Shown piece after piece: positions 47,610 through 58,525 of a stretch of 64,000 bases of DNA. Under the pieces are notes generated by a model. The model was not told where the DNA came from. It was given only the letters and a program-made list of their open reading frames with translations, and did not search any database. The DNA comes from Cristatella mucedo (lineage: Eukaryota; Bryozoa; Phylactolaemata; Cristatellidae): assembly GCA_009760855.2 (NCBI GenBank), contig WPIO01000194.1, positions 312,001 through 376,000 of the forward strand, in the 5' to 3' direction. Made by a program: the position numbers and the translations under genes. Position 1 is the stretch's first letter. Each line of letters opens with the position of its first letter.

Positions 47610-49126
47610 TATTTAGCACGTATCGTGGTGGACCAGCTGAACTCATATCTTGAAACTTCAAACCTTGCTAGTAAAATCCAGTCTGACTATAGAGCTTATC
47701 ATTCACAGAGTCACCATTGCTTAGGGTGTACAACGACCTAATTAGCAAGGCAGACATAGGTTGAGTGTCTCCACTTGTTTTCCTCGATCTTTCGGCAGCT
47801 TTTGATACTATCGATCAGAAAGTTGTCTCGTGTCGCCTGGGCATCACTGGCACTGCTCTACGCTGGTGCATGTGCTCTCTCAGTGGGGGACTCGAGAGTA
47901 TTAACATGAATGGACAAACATCATCTGAGGTACGTCTGAAATATGGGGTACCTCAGGGCTCCGTGCTAGGTCCAGTTCTTTTCACCGTTTATACTCTCCC
48001 TCTTGCTAATGCGATTTCCAAGCAAAATCTTGGCTTTTGCTTCTATGCGGATGACACTCAGTTGTGACCATTGCTTTGATACCTCCCAGCCTTCGAGCTC
48101 CTTGAATTCTCTTAACTCACATGCTGGATGTTTTGTTGACATCCACACACGGGTACCAGCAAACTTTTTTTAAGCCTAAGCATTGATGAAACTAACTTTC
48201 AAGTCATGGGCAAACCCACAAGGAGTCAGAAAATGGAAAGGCTGAAGCTCATAATTGGCACTGGTAGCATATCTTCAGTGAAATCTGCTCGAAATTTAGG
48301 TGTTATGTTCCAAACTGACCCCTCGTTAGACGACCATTTCAGCTCCACAATCAAGTCTGCCTACTTTCAGCTGCATAACATTTCTAAAATTTGGGCATGT
48401 TTATATAGAGATACCACGTCTAAGTTGGTCTATGAATTTGTAACATCCCGTCTTGATTTCTGTAACTCACTGCTCGCTCGCCTACCAGTATGTGCGATCA
48501 GGCGATTACAGCTGGTGCAAAACTCTGCAGCTAGGCTTGTCTATCGTGAGCGTCCCAGTTGCCACATCACACCACTTCTCGCTGACCTGCACTGGGTCAC
48601 AGTCAAGAAACGGATCGACTTCAGGGTCTTGTCACTCACTTTTAGGTCACTTCATTATTTGGCTCCAGCCTATCTTTCAGATCTATTCCCCCACCAGGCC
48701 AAAAATCGTACCACCTGCTTTTTTGGAATCCAACAGTTTAACAATACATCGTTAAAACCTAATTTCCTTTGAAGACCGTGCATTTAGTTCGTATGCTCCC
48801 AAAACCTGGAACTCCCTCCTGACTTGCGTATGAACATCCCATTACTCGACAACGTTTAAAAAGAACTTACAAACACAGTTATTTAGGACAGCATTTAGTG
48901 AGTCCCTGTGATTCTTACTTTGTGTACTTATGTGTGTTGACACTGTGCGTTCTGCCACTAACCACATTAACATGCTGACCCTGTGCATGTCACCCCTAAA
49001 CATGTTATTTATGTTGTTTATCAAGCATAATATTGCTCACCATTCCATTGTGTCTCCCTTTGCAGCAAATGTAAAGCGCCTAGAAAGAGATTGAGTTCTC
49101 CGAGAGCACTTTACAAAGTGCAGTAA
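47610..49126 (+). mobile_element. LINE family 1, well-preserved reverse transcriptase copy
   Basis: Frames contain VFLDLSAAFDTIDQKVV (47780-47825), YGVPQGSVLGPVLFTVYTLP (47941-48000), FCFYADDTQL (catalytic YADD, 48033-48064), SARNLGVMFQTDPSLDDHF, VTSRLDFCNSLLARLP, RLQLVQNSAARLVYRE and APAYLSDLF. This is the L2/CR1-type RT order. The 3' tail is cut at 49126 by the GC-rich insertion and resumes at 50461 (GTAATATTATTAATG). Frameshifts and stops (48065, 48773) make it inactive, but it is the best guide to family 1. Confidence 0.88.
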
Positions 49127-50460
49127 TGTAACGCCGAAGGCTCGGCGGGGTAAGCTTGACCTGCCGCTTACCTAGCGGCGTAGCCTATCGCCTAATGCCG
49201 TTCGGTGCGCGCCTACGCGCAATAAGCTGGCCGCCACGAAACGAGCGTTTCTGGCGCTGACCTGCTTACCGTTACTAAAGGGGGTCGTGAGTCCGCGGCG
49301 TGAATTGGAAAGCGAGACACACAAATTGGGGATTTTACTGAACTTTATTCGCAAGCGCACAAAGTCGCTGCGCGTCTAGTTCAGCTTTATCTCCACACTC
49401 CTCGCACGTTCAACACTCTTGCGGAGGGAATACTCCTCTACACTAAGCGCGACCCGGACCCTAAACCCTAACCGGTGAACTAGGAATCCGTTCCCACCTG
49501 TGCCGAGGGAATACCCCAAACACGCCAACTTAAACACTCGAGCGGAGGGAGTACTTCTCCACACTGAAGTGCGAACCGGAGCCTAAACCCTACCCGGTGA
49601 ACTAGAACTCGGTTTCCACCAGTGCGACCGGAATACTCCACACACGCCAACTCAAGCACTCCTGCGGAGGAAATACTTCTCCACACTGAAGCGCGACCCG
49701 GAGCCTAAACCCTACCCGGTGAACTAGAGCTCCACACACGCCGACTACGACTAGCTCGCGCCGGCAAATCCCTATGCCGAGAGCACGTGCTAGCGCGCAC
49801 ACACACGACACAAAAGAAACACAAAACACGAATGAACACACAAAATGCCAGCTCGGGCGCGATACGACCGTGTTCGGTGGGGTTCCACCGAATCCTCCTA
49901 GAGCTGTCTCGTCTTGTTCCGTCCATCGTCGGCGGACAGCCCGCCCTCCTCCCTCGCTTTTAGAGAAACGAGTGCCCGACGGCGTCGAGGCGCAGAGCCG
50001 GACCAGAGACAAAAGACACGAGGCAAAAGACCCAGAGCGAGCGTCGCTCGACTCTTAAATACTTGGCTGAGACAATGGGGCAAGAGCTTAGTGGTATTGG
50101 GCCCGGACACCTTGGCCCATTACGGAAAGGAATGACTACCGTTCCCAGGCCACTGGCAGGGCACCTCCGTCCAGCTTGAATGGCGAATGGGTTCCAGACG
50201 CTTCTTTCTTGGGAAGAGGGAAGGCGGGGGTTGACAGGCCAGCCAATATCTATCAGCAGCTTCCGCGAGTATCGGACCAATTCTAAAGGCCGAATCGCCG
50301 CCGCTCGTCTCAGAGCTTCCTGGCCTGCTCCTAAGCGCTTCCTCTCTAACCGCACTGACGCTCCTCTCTGGCTCACTGCTCCAGGACAAAGGGGCTCTAG
50401 CCCGACGCCGAACAGCTCTTGTTCGCGCTAAAATTCAGCCAAAGCCAGCCGGGCGCTACA
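49127..50460. mobile_element. GC-rich 1334-bp insertion, solo-LTR-like, with 4-bp target duplication
   Basis: It begins TGTAACGCC and ends GGCGCTACA, so the outer nine bases are inverted repeats with one mismatch and the element has the TG...CA form of an LTR. Direct repeats GTAA (49123-49126 and 50461-50464) flank it, and removing it restores a normal family 1 LINE tail. GC content is visibly far above the surroundings. The inside has about 2.6 copies of a ~121-bp tandem repeat. The long overlapping open frames on both strands are by-products of high GC. No integrase, protease or RT motif is present. Confidence 0.75.
49421..49740 (+). repeat. ~121-bp tandem repeat, about 2.6 units, inside the GC-rich insertion
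   Basis: Units start GCGGAGG at 49421, 49542 and 49664. Each contains CGGAGCCTAAACCCTA or GGACCCTAAACCCTAACC, then CCGGTGAACTAG and ACACGCCAACT. Units differ by scattered substitutions. Confidence 0.9.
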
Positions 50461-50464
50461 GTAA

Positions 50465-50500
50465 TATTATTAATGATGTTATTAATAATATTAAGAACTC
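50465..50500 (+). mobile_element. Remaining 3' tail of the LINE at 47610
   Basis: ATTATTAATGATGTTATTAATAATATT continues the ATT-rich terminus that the GC-rich element split. Confidence 0.65.
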
Positions 50501-51598
50501 AACATTCAGTCATCCTTTTGAATTAATGGCTTGGTTCGCCGTTGGTAATGATCAAGGGCATAATAATTGAGTGAGGCCTGGGTGGGTAATTGCTATAGAG
50601 GAACCCCAAGTGCTCTTTTGCCTTTTGGCTCCACCATCGATCGCTGCACATGAACTGAATGACCAATCTATAAGAGATTTGAACTAAGTAAACGAAACGG
50701 CCAGTGAGCTGAAAGCCTAGGAACGAGTAAAGAGTGGACCTAGTAGGGGGCAATGAGGTTGAGTTAGAAAGCCTCTGGCAGCCAGCCATAGGACCTACAG
50801 GCTAGGGAGGCAACAGTAAAATCGATACGTTGCTGGATCTAGTACCCATTACCATTTGTTCAGTGGTACAATGTGGCAGCTAGGCTGTTGAAGACAGACA
50901 ATTATCCTGTTGATTTTCGCTTATTTAGCTGATGTCGTTGGTCAATAACTTTGTCAATTTCATGAAAGAAAAGTTGCAAGCATGGACGACTCTTTGTTGA
51001 CTTATTGATTAAAGCCAGATTGGAGGCACTAGGTGACTGCTTGAAAAGCCTGAATTTGGTTGACTTATTCTGCACTGAACAGTGCAAGATCGACCAGTGC
51101 CTTCTGTTTTGCTTGCCGGAACGTGATTGCTTTCATAAAGATCAGTAAAAAACTGGCATAGTATCGTGGTCCCTTGCCACAGCAAGTCACGTTTGCATAA
51201 AAATGACCTAATGTTCTACATTTCAAATTGTCTATTCACCCTCGGCGGAACTCTAAAGGTATCTAAGCTCGCAAATGAAACACTTCTGATGCATATAACT
51301 TCAGCTATTAAATTAAATTATGGATTAAGTTTGAGCTTGCAAAATATACAAAAGAAATTTCAGCTATATAACTTGTGTCGTATAATCCAATCAACGGTGC
51401 CTCCTACGAACACCTTCTCATTTCTATTTAAAGGTTTGATACCGTAGTAGAAGATAATTTTCGAAAGTCTAGTCGCGCTTAGCATGAACATATACAGCCT
51501 TTTAAGTTAAGGGACTTTACTCTGTACTCCTGGGCGTACTCGACGTAAAGGGCTTCACTTAAAACCCTTCTGAATATGTCGCCTACCTTTTTATACAG

Positions 51599-51750
51599 GT
51601 GAGCTTCATTAATAGCGGTTAATATCCTCGTCCCGAACAAGGCCTAGCTGAGGTCGTGGGCTCGAGCCCCAAGGCATACGTAAAGCGCCTGAATAGAGAT
51701 TAGGTTATCTTAGGGCACTATACAAATACATTCTATATCTATATAGTATC
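51599..51750 (+). mobile_element. tRNA-derived SINE family A copy in D1b
   Basis: AGGTCGTGGGCTCGAGCCCC box B region and TAAAGCGCCTGAATAGAGAT tail, followed by GGGCACTATACAAATACATT. Same position as the SINE in D1a. Confidence 0.8.
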
Positions 51751-52479
51751 TATATTTAAATGGCCAAGATTTTAACTCTTATCCGAGCAATATAATACGT
51801 CGTATTAGCTTTACATTAACTCGAAAGACAGTCTAACTGAAATAATTTCCACTCATTATAAACAAGTTTTGAAAGTAATCTTGATAAAATAAGCCAACGT
51901 GCATAATCCGAGCAACTAAGGTAGATCGTGCTTTTTACACGCTAGAATCTTCTACTTTGAAACTCCCAAACGCATTTTCTACTTAAAGTGAAGGTCATTA
52001 CATTTTCAAACTACCAATTTACATGCATCTTGAGTCCATGACTGAATGATCTTCATCCACGTTTCTATTTTGATCTCACAATGCAACTCACGCAGAAGAA
52101 CTCGAGTTTCTCGCCTAATACGACCGGCCAGCCCAATGTGCATCCTATCTGGTATTTTTTGTCTATAATGGGTTACAATGATAAGAATAGAAGCGAAAAG
52201 ATGCTACTCATGTTTAAATATACCACTGTACGGCTCTTGAGTACAGTAGAAAAGCTCAGCTCGCTAATAGCATCCTAATGTTATTTAATATAAAAAAGCC
52301 GTCTCAGATTATCTACCCAACAGCTAATCGAGGAAAGGTAACCTCCCTGTCTATTATCAACCGGCGTATCGCTGACAATATTGGTTTGCACAATTGTGAT
52401 AAATGTCTGGTAATAAAGTCACTGGATAATCAAGAGAAACTTCGCCTTCTTTGTCATTACGGTCCACATTGCCACCTAT

Positions 52480-53330
52480 AACGACAGAAGGCAGTGTTAA
52501 ACATGAGTGGTGCGTCTCTTGGCTAATATATTAACTTTACTCTGTCAAAGCACTGTAGTTCATTCGCGCATTAACTAACAGCATTCCTTATGGGCAAACT
52601 CTGAGTTTTCTTAGTGCATTACAGCCAACCGTAGTGGCTCTGACGTCTATTACAATTTGCTGCCTTCCATTTGCAAAACTGTTGAAAGGACAGCCCGGCA
52701 AAATCAATAATTATTGGAAACTATAAGTAGATATCATTAAAAGCCAAGGGAAAACATCAGGCAGTTTACAATAACCAAGACAAGTACATGGATTTTCCGA
52801 AAAAGGTCGCTGAAACTCTGCACTAAGGTTAACTATGACGTTCTCGCCGCTGGGAAATGGAAATGCTGAAGCAGCTCGGCAGCACGATAGTCCAGCATTC
52901 GATACTTTTAAGTCAACTTTCTGAGGCATACCTGAAATTTCCACTGGCATTTTGCAAAACAAAAAATTCCAAAATTTTCCATTTGGTTAGCAACGTTTCC
53001 ACACTGTTAAAATGTACATATGCTCTTTTTACCGCCAAATACATGCATAGGATATCTAATGTAGCAGTAGAAAAAATTTAAATTCATTTTTAAATGACTC
53101 CAGATTCAAAGCTAGATATTTAATCAGCAATTAAAAGAATTCTGAGCACTTTTAAGAAAGTATTCTGTGACCACGATTTCTTTAAGCATAGCTATTTTTT
53201 TCACTATGGAAGAGTTAGTCCACAACCAAGCACACGGTCACCTATTTAATCTGTTCAGGCAAACGTATGTTACTAGCAAATATTGCTGCTGGATTTGCAT
53301 AATTGTGTTTAATATTTTCGCTGGATCTTA
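52480..53330. other. ~850-bp block present only in D1 copy b
   Basis: In D1a, sequence matching 52370-52400 runs almost directly into sequence matching about 53370. No terminal repeats were seen at the block edges, and a minus-strand 83-codon frame inside (52711-52962) is unrecognised. A deletion in copy a or an insertion in copy b is equally possible. Confidence 0.55.
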
Positions 53331-54059
53331 GCTAAGGTGTGTTTTTGAAATATCAAATGTGCGATTTTAATGGGACTTTCAGCAGCTAGAATCCGTAGGC
53401 ATCGTTTATTCTCTCTTTGCAGGTTTCCATTCAGACCCTGAGACAATGTAAATGCTATCTAACCACAAATATTTATTTGGAAGTTGTACCTGACATCGTT
53501 CTACCTTATATCGAGCGTGTTTGTCACAGTTGCCTTGCTCAGACAGACCGTGTGCTAGGCGAGGATTTGACAAATGTATCGTTGCTTTGGTTGCAATAAG
53601 TATTCAGTCATGTAAAGCACGTGATCATTTACAAACCTCTGTTGTTTGAGGAAGTGCCAAAATAATTCTATTCACAAGCTTGTCCACGAAATCACATCCA
53701 GCCGCGAGTATGTAAAGTGACGTTTTAGGAACTCAAGTAACCAATCCAATTCTTGAATGAATACAAGATCTATAATCTTACTACCAGCTGTTTTTTTCAT
53801 TTCTTGCAGTTACCGTAAAAGAGAAAGCATACAACGAGTCGACTGTTATAAAAATGGGGTTTACGAAAAATTGCAGCCAAGGAAGCATCGAATATTCAGT
53901 GAGCCAGCCAGTCTTTAGTGTGTATTTTGGATAAAATATAAATACCATCAGTATTAACTTCCGAAGGTGCATAGGTGAGGGCAGTTTTACTATTTTTTGT
54001 GGAGCTAGCCATTTTTGATTTCCTTGATGCAACCACCGGCTGCATAGAATTTTTTATTC

Positions 54060-54380
54060 TTTGCTGCACCACAATGTCGACATTCGAAGATGCCATAAGT
54101 GAAATCATCCTGAAAGTAATCGCCCAGTCAAAGAAGACTCCAGATCCACTGGACCATATATAGCAGTCGTACTTCTAGGAAGCCTTCATCTGCTGCTGTC
54201 TTGCGTGTGTAACATTATAAACAAGCCCTTCGCCTCAGGACATGTCCATGAACCTCTCAATAAGCTAGTAATTTTGCCATATGTTAAAACAGTAGCACTT
54301 GACCGATAAAACCCGCAGTTTCCATTGTCTCCCGTTTAACGTCTCAATCAATTAATCAGAATAATAATAAGTAGGATGAA
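54060..54380 (+). mobile_element. LINE reverse transcriptase N-terminal remnant in D1b
   Basis: MSTFEDAISEIILKVIAQSK then TPDPLDHI resembles the 'xxSxxKSxPLDPIP' opening of CR1/L2 reverse transcriptases, followed by a decayed KLVILPY segment. The homologous remnant in D1a is at about 42475-42690. Confidence 0.5.
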
Positions 54381-54825
54381 TAAATGGCAAGCCATCATCT
54401 CGTATCAAAACATGCTAAGACACGCAAATGTACTTACATGACTGTGCTTGGGTGTAGAAAAGGAAAGTAAAACTTCCACAAGTACATTCTCCTGACTGAG
54501 TGCACTCACCCAAGCTCAACCTGCACAAATCCACATGTGCTGCAAATCTTGCAAATACTTCGATAAAGCTTAATTTGCCACTTGAGATTGGTAATGACAA
54601 AGCAAAGGTTCCTGATATCTTTTTGCCTTCTGATAACCTTTTGCAAACCTCATCGGATATGTGATTTATGATGTAGAAGAGGGAAAACTGCATGTTTTCA
54701 TCACCTAGCTGAAGGTTGCAGAGACAAGATTAATCATTCTACACAGAAAGTTAAATAAGTTTGCGAACATTAGGCTGCGGAGAAAAGATAAATCATTTTG
54801 CACAAGCAAGTTAAATTAGTTTGCT

Positions 54826-55610
54826 AGTGCTAGTTGTGGTCGAGAATTTCAGACGCTGACTAGACGGCAGCTGGCCACCATGTCAGTCGGAATGAGAAAA
54901 GTTGCCTGGCTTAGTTCGTAATGCTCAAACTTCGGACGATGCGAGCATTTTGAATTGAGAGGAAGGAAGATAAACGGTCTACTAGTTGGACGCATTAGTG
55001 CAGCTCTCAGGCCAGCAGACTCATTCGAAAGAGAACTCTGCATTACATTTATTGATTGAATTACCAGCATCTCAATTACTCAGTTAAGCGAAGCCATGTT
55101 ACGGTCGTTTAACTGCTTATCTTCGAAAAAACGGTTACATAAGGATGCATCAAATTTGGTATTTTGAGGTGAGACTGAGGATCAATACCTCATACTATTT
55201 TCACACGTTACATCATCCAAAATCAACAGTAATTCAGCTGAAGCCGGTTAATTTCTTACTTTGCTAACGGCAAACCTGCTACTAACTACAGCAACGTCAA
55301 GAATAAATAAAATGCACAAACCCATTGGTTGCAATGGAGCAGAAATAAACGTTAGGATATATGATAAAATGGATTACGCAGGTCCAACATAGTTATTTCC
55401 TGGTATACAAATTTGGAATACTTTCTTCTCCTGGCCAGGACATAGCCACAATATGGAAGTTGTGGTTGCTAAATGGTAAACTTGAGAATAATTTCAGCAT
55501 TTAAAAGGCTCCGACTACAAATTTCTTGAAAGGCTAGCATAATTTATTTAAAAGTTGTTGTAACCGCTGCTGTTGTTTGAACTGTTTACATCACCTTAAA
55601 ATGCGTTCCA
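54826..55610. other. No gene seen
   Basis: Anonymous sequence between D1b and the unrecognised terminal exon. It lies downstream of that exon on the minus strand. Confidence 0.35.
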
Positions 55611-55615
55611 AATAT

Positions 55616-55621
55616 TTTATT
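55616..55621 (-). promoter_or_regulatory. Poly(A) signal AATAAA after the unrecognised terminal exon
   Basis: TTTATT on the plus strand reads AATAAA on the minus strand, 12 bases past the TGA at 55634-55636. The position is compact but plausible for a short 3' UTR. Confidence 0.4.
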
Positions 55622-55633
55622 CACACAGACTCC

Positions 55634-55835
55634 TCAAGCAGCAGCCAGGTCAGCTACTTGCTTGACTGTATGGGGAAATTTAATGTTGTCCAACGAGTTG
55701 ATCATGCCATTCACATCGGTGGTCATATCCGAGATCTCGTAGATCTTATCACTGAATTCTTTTGTGTATTCGTGGCCGTCATTTGTAACTCTTCTCTGGA
55801 AAAAACGCATACTCAATTCTTCAAATCGGCTATCA
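55634..55835 (-). CDS. Terminal exon of an unrecognised minus-strand gene
   Basis: An open frame of 66 residues plus stop follows a possible acceptor (ATTGTTATAG|T, phase 2). It has a clean, charged, helix-prone composition: RRVTNDGHEYTKEF, then SDKIYEISDMTTDVNGMINS, ending ADLAAA-stop. It looks far more like real coding DNA than the decayed repeats around it. A canonical AATAAA lies 12 bases after the stop. No domain was recognised and no upstream exon could be placed at higher coordinates, where LINE sequence begins almost at once. It may be the last exon of a gene with a long repeat-filled intron, or an isolated fragment. Confidence 0.45.
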
Positions 55836-55869
55836 CTATAACAATATTTAAGATGTCTGAATTACATCC

Positions 55870-57890
55870 ATAGGTTCTTGCTAACTATCTTCCAGCATCC
55901 CTTCTCAATTTTTCAATAAGGAATTACTGAAGAAATCTTGGTTAAGCACCTAGTAGAACATACAAGAAGCAAGATAATGCCTTTAAAATTTCAATCTAGT
56001 TTCATAAGGTAGCAATCCACTGAAACTTCTCTACTTTGAATAACCAATGGCATGAAATGCAGCAACAATGACGGAAATGGCACTGCCCTAGCTCTACTTA
56101 ATCTATCAGCTGCATTCGGCACCTGTCATCACGATGTCTTACTTGAACGATTGAACGTAACGATCAATCTTGTAGACGAGGCACTGACGTGTTTAAATCG
56201 TACTTGTCTGATCCCATTCAATCCGTGTCCTGTTGGGGTATTACTAATAATGCTAATAATACTAATGTACTTGATAAAGCACCCTCAGGTAAGCTAGTAT
56301 CCGTCTAGATGCTTTAAATTTGTTCCACGGGAAAAGCGATTGAATGGTGAGTAATATCATGCTTGATGTACAAAATGAGTAGCCTGGTTAGGGGTTACAT
56401 ACTCAGGGTCAGCATGCAAGTGTGATTAGTGGCATCATACAAAGTTTCGGCACGCATAAGCATATACAAGACGAATCAAATTGACCAACTAAATTTTTTC
56501 CTAAATAGTTGCGTTTTCAATTTCTTTTGAAATGTGGTCAAGTCTGGGGATGTTATGACGCAATTCAGGAGTGAGTTATAAGCTTTGAGAGCATACGAAC
56601 TAAATGCACGGTCTCCAAAGTATTTGAGCTTTGTACTACATAGTTGTAAACTGGTGGATTCTGAAAAGGGGTTTTACGATGCTTGGCCTGATGAGGGAGT
56701 AGATCTCAGAGATAGGTTGGAGCCACAGAATGAAGTGACCTCAAAGTCAGCATAAGGTTTCGTTTACCAGCCCAGTCACTTGAGGAGTCTCTGAAGTGTC
56801 TTTCGACTGTCCGTTGCTGTTCTTAGTTGATACTCATACTCTGAGAAAGGTTATTCAGGTCAATGAAATAGACTTACACTTTTCTGCTATTGGTACGCTA
56901 ATGTATTTTCCAATTAAATATTTGAAATCTGCTGCAGCAACTGATGGACTTGCAACTGATGATCTACTACATGATGCAGCAACTGATTGCCTTGCCGTCA
57001 TTCGAGCCCGGATGTCAAAACATTCTTGAAACAAAACGATAACAGAGCTGCTACCCACATTACATCCTTTGAGTGTAGATGTATTAGAAGGCCTTGCTCT
57101 TATTTTAATAGGTGATGCTTTTGTAAGACCAACACAATGCCCTGAGAATGTAGGCGTCGTCTTTGACATCTGCCAAAATTTGAAAGCTTTGCTAAGAAGA
57201 CTGCATTCATGGCCAGCCATGAAGTCCAAATTTCATCTAAAATTAGGCACTACCTTCCATGGTTGTTAGCAAAACATTTTACTAGCTCCTTAGTACTCTC
57301 TCGGCTAGCTCATTGCTATTCTCTTTTTTATGTGCTGCCACAAAAAAGCACTAGGCCACTGCAGCGGGCTATGAATATCGCTGCATGGCTAGTTTACAAG
57401 TCCTAGAGTTCTCACCATGTGTTTCCTTAGCTAAAAGAGCTAGGATGGCTACCAGTTGACCGATGTATACATAGACAGGTTCTCATGCTGACCAGCAAGG
57501 ACTGCTACAGAATGGCTCCTCCGTACCTAGCTTAACTGCTACTCCAGTTTCAACCTCATCGCTTTCTCCAGTCATGGCTGGTCAATAAGCTTTCTGTTCA
57601 ATTGATAAGCTTAAACACCGTTGGCGACAGAAGCTTCAGCTCTGCTGGTCCCCGACTTTACTTCAACGAATCCTATGTAACAACTGCTCCTCTCTTGCTC
57701 CCGAATGCTGCACATTTTTTTCCATTTGTATTGAACTGATACTTACATGATACTCACTGCCTCAGCTCTCCTGGATCTGCTATGCTTCTCACTTTCTCTT
57801 TTTTTGCGAATGATGAAGCCAATTAGCTACGGAATGCGATCCGAAAGCTGCTCTGGCGATTCGTTATAAAAAAATATTCTCCTGCATAGA
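55870..57890 (+). mobile_element. LINE family 2 (CR1-like), degenerate RT copy split by a family 1 LINE
   Basis: ALALLNLSAAFGTCHHDVLL (56080-56140) matches the RT block LDLSAAFDTVDH. After the insertion, TDCLAVIRARMSKHS and PENVGVVFDICQNLKALLRR (57140-57195) match the WM-x-x-N-x-L-x-L-N and RNLGV-x-x-D regions. LKELGWLPVDRCIHRQVLML and GDRSFSSAGPRLYF at 57430-57660 mark the C-terminus. Its protein and 3' end differ from family 1, so it is a second lineage. Confidence 0.75.
56233..56755 (-). mobile_element. LINE family 1, minus-strand copy nested in the family 2 LINE
   Basis: Its 3' ATT-rich end is at the low-coordinate side (ACTAATAATGCTAATAATAC, 56243 on). The reverse complement then shows CTAACCAGGCTACTC and CATGCTGACCCTGAGT. 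The RT C-terminal code (CTACTCCCTCATCAGGCCAA) is at 56675-56705. It interrupts the family 2 RT between its catalytic blocks. Confidence 0.75.
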
Positions 57891-58034
57891 AACCAAGGTG
57901 CTTAATATTAGATAGGGATCGAACTTGATTGCTACCTGTGGAAGCAGTCTTCTTTGCAACGCTTTCAAATTTAGGCATATGTTAAAGACGACACAGGAAT
58001 TCTGAGGGCATGGTGATGGTCGCACTTCAGTATC

Positions 58035-58125
58035 GCTTTGCGGCAAACGTAAAGAGCCTAGAAAGAGATTGAGTTATGTGAGGGCACTCTATCAAGTGCT
58101 TTATTAATATTATCATTATTTTATT
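58035..58125 (+). mobile_element. LINE family 1, 3' tail fragment
   Basis: GGCAAACGTAAAGAGCCTAG, AGAGATTGAGTTATGTGAGG and CTATCAAGTGCTTTATTAAT. Confidence 0.75.
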
Positions 58126-58189
58126 ATCACCTATTAGGAGAGTAAAGCCGTATAGTACAGCCAAACGCTCATAATGACCTGAGGGCCGC

Positions 58190-58300
58190 AGTTCAGTTGT
58201 CATTTGGTTTCATTGATTTTGGGAAAGAACCCTGCTATGGTTCCCAATTTCTCTTTCTTACGTGAGATGAAGCCTGCTGGCTAAAGAATGCGACTCGCCG
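58190..58300 (+). mobile_element. LINE family 2, 3' fragment
   Basis: TCTCTTTCTTACGTGAGATG and AGCCTGCTGGCTAAAGAATG follow the end of the family 2 coding region as seen at 57780-57850. Confidence 0.4.
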
Positions 58301-58525
58301 AGCTGCCGACTCTCCGATTCTTCCGACTCTCCGACTCGTCTGCTTCTGCCGTCGCCTCAGCTCCAGCCCTCTTCCGGCGGCCCTGGAGGTGAGGCATCAG
58401 CTGTGCTGTTATTCCGCAAGGCCATCCATCGCCGATTGCGAGGCGACCCAGCTGTAGCTTGATTTGACGGCCGGCAGTATGAAACCCATTGTGGATATGT
58501 TCCGCTTTTTTGTACAGGGTCATGT
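58300..58525. repeat. GC-rich patch with degenerate CTCCGACT-type tandem units
   Basis: GCCGACTCTCCGATTCTTCC and GACTCTCCGACTCGTCTGC are a short degenerate tandem array. An 80-codon minus-strand frame covers 58281-58523 but has no recognised domain and no clear splice donor. Confidence 0.5.

Larger units (their letters stand above)
50585..54825 (+). repeat. Duplicated segment D1, copy b
   Basis: Matches 39956-43230 in the same order and orientation, about 10.6 kb away. Shared landmarks: CGATCGCTGCACATGAACTG, CCAGTGAGCTGAAAGCC, the SINE at 51599, ACGACCGGCCAGCCCAATGT, ATTTGGAAGTTGTACCTGAC and STFEDAISEIILKVIA near 54073. Both copies lie just after a family 1 LINE 3' end. An extra block (about 52480-53330) is found only here. 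Confidence 0.85.

Noticed and set aside
49455-49475. Interstitial telomeric repeat (CCCTAAACCCTAACC)
   Set aside because: Only two units, embedded in each unit of a longer 121-bp tandem repeat with variations; most likely chance.
49602-50431. Several 70-138-codon open frames on both strands
   Set aside because: They overlap on opposite strands in the GC-rich insertion, where stop codons are rare. No domain or conserved motif.
58281-58523. 80-codon GC-rich minus-strand open frame as a first exon for the 55.6-kb gene
   Set aside because: No good donor in a compatible phase; part of it is a degenerate tandem repeat.
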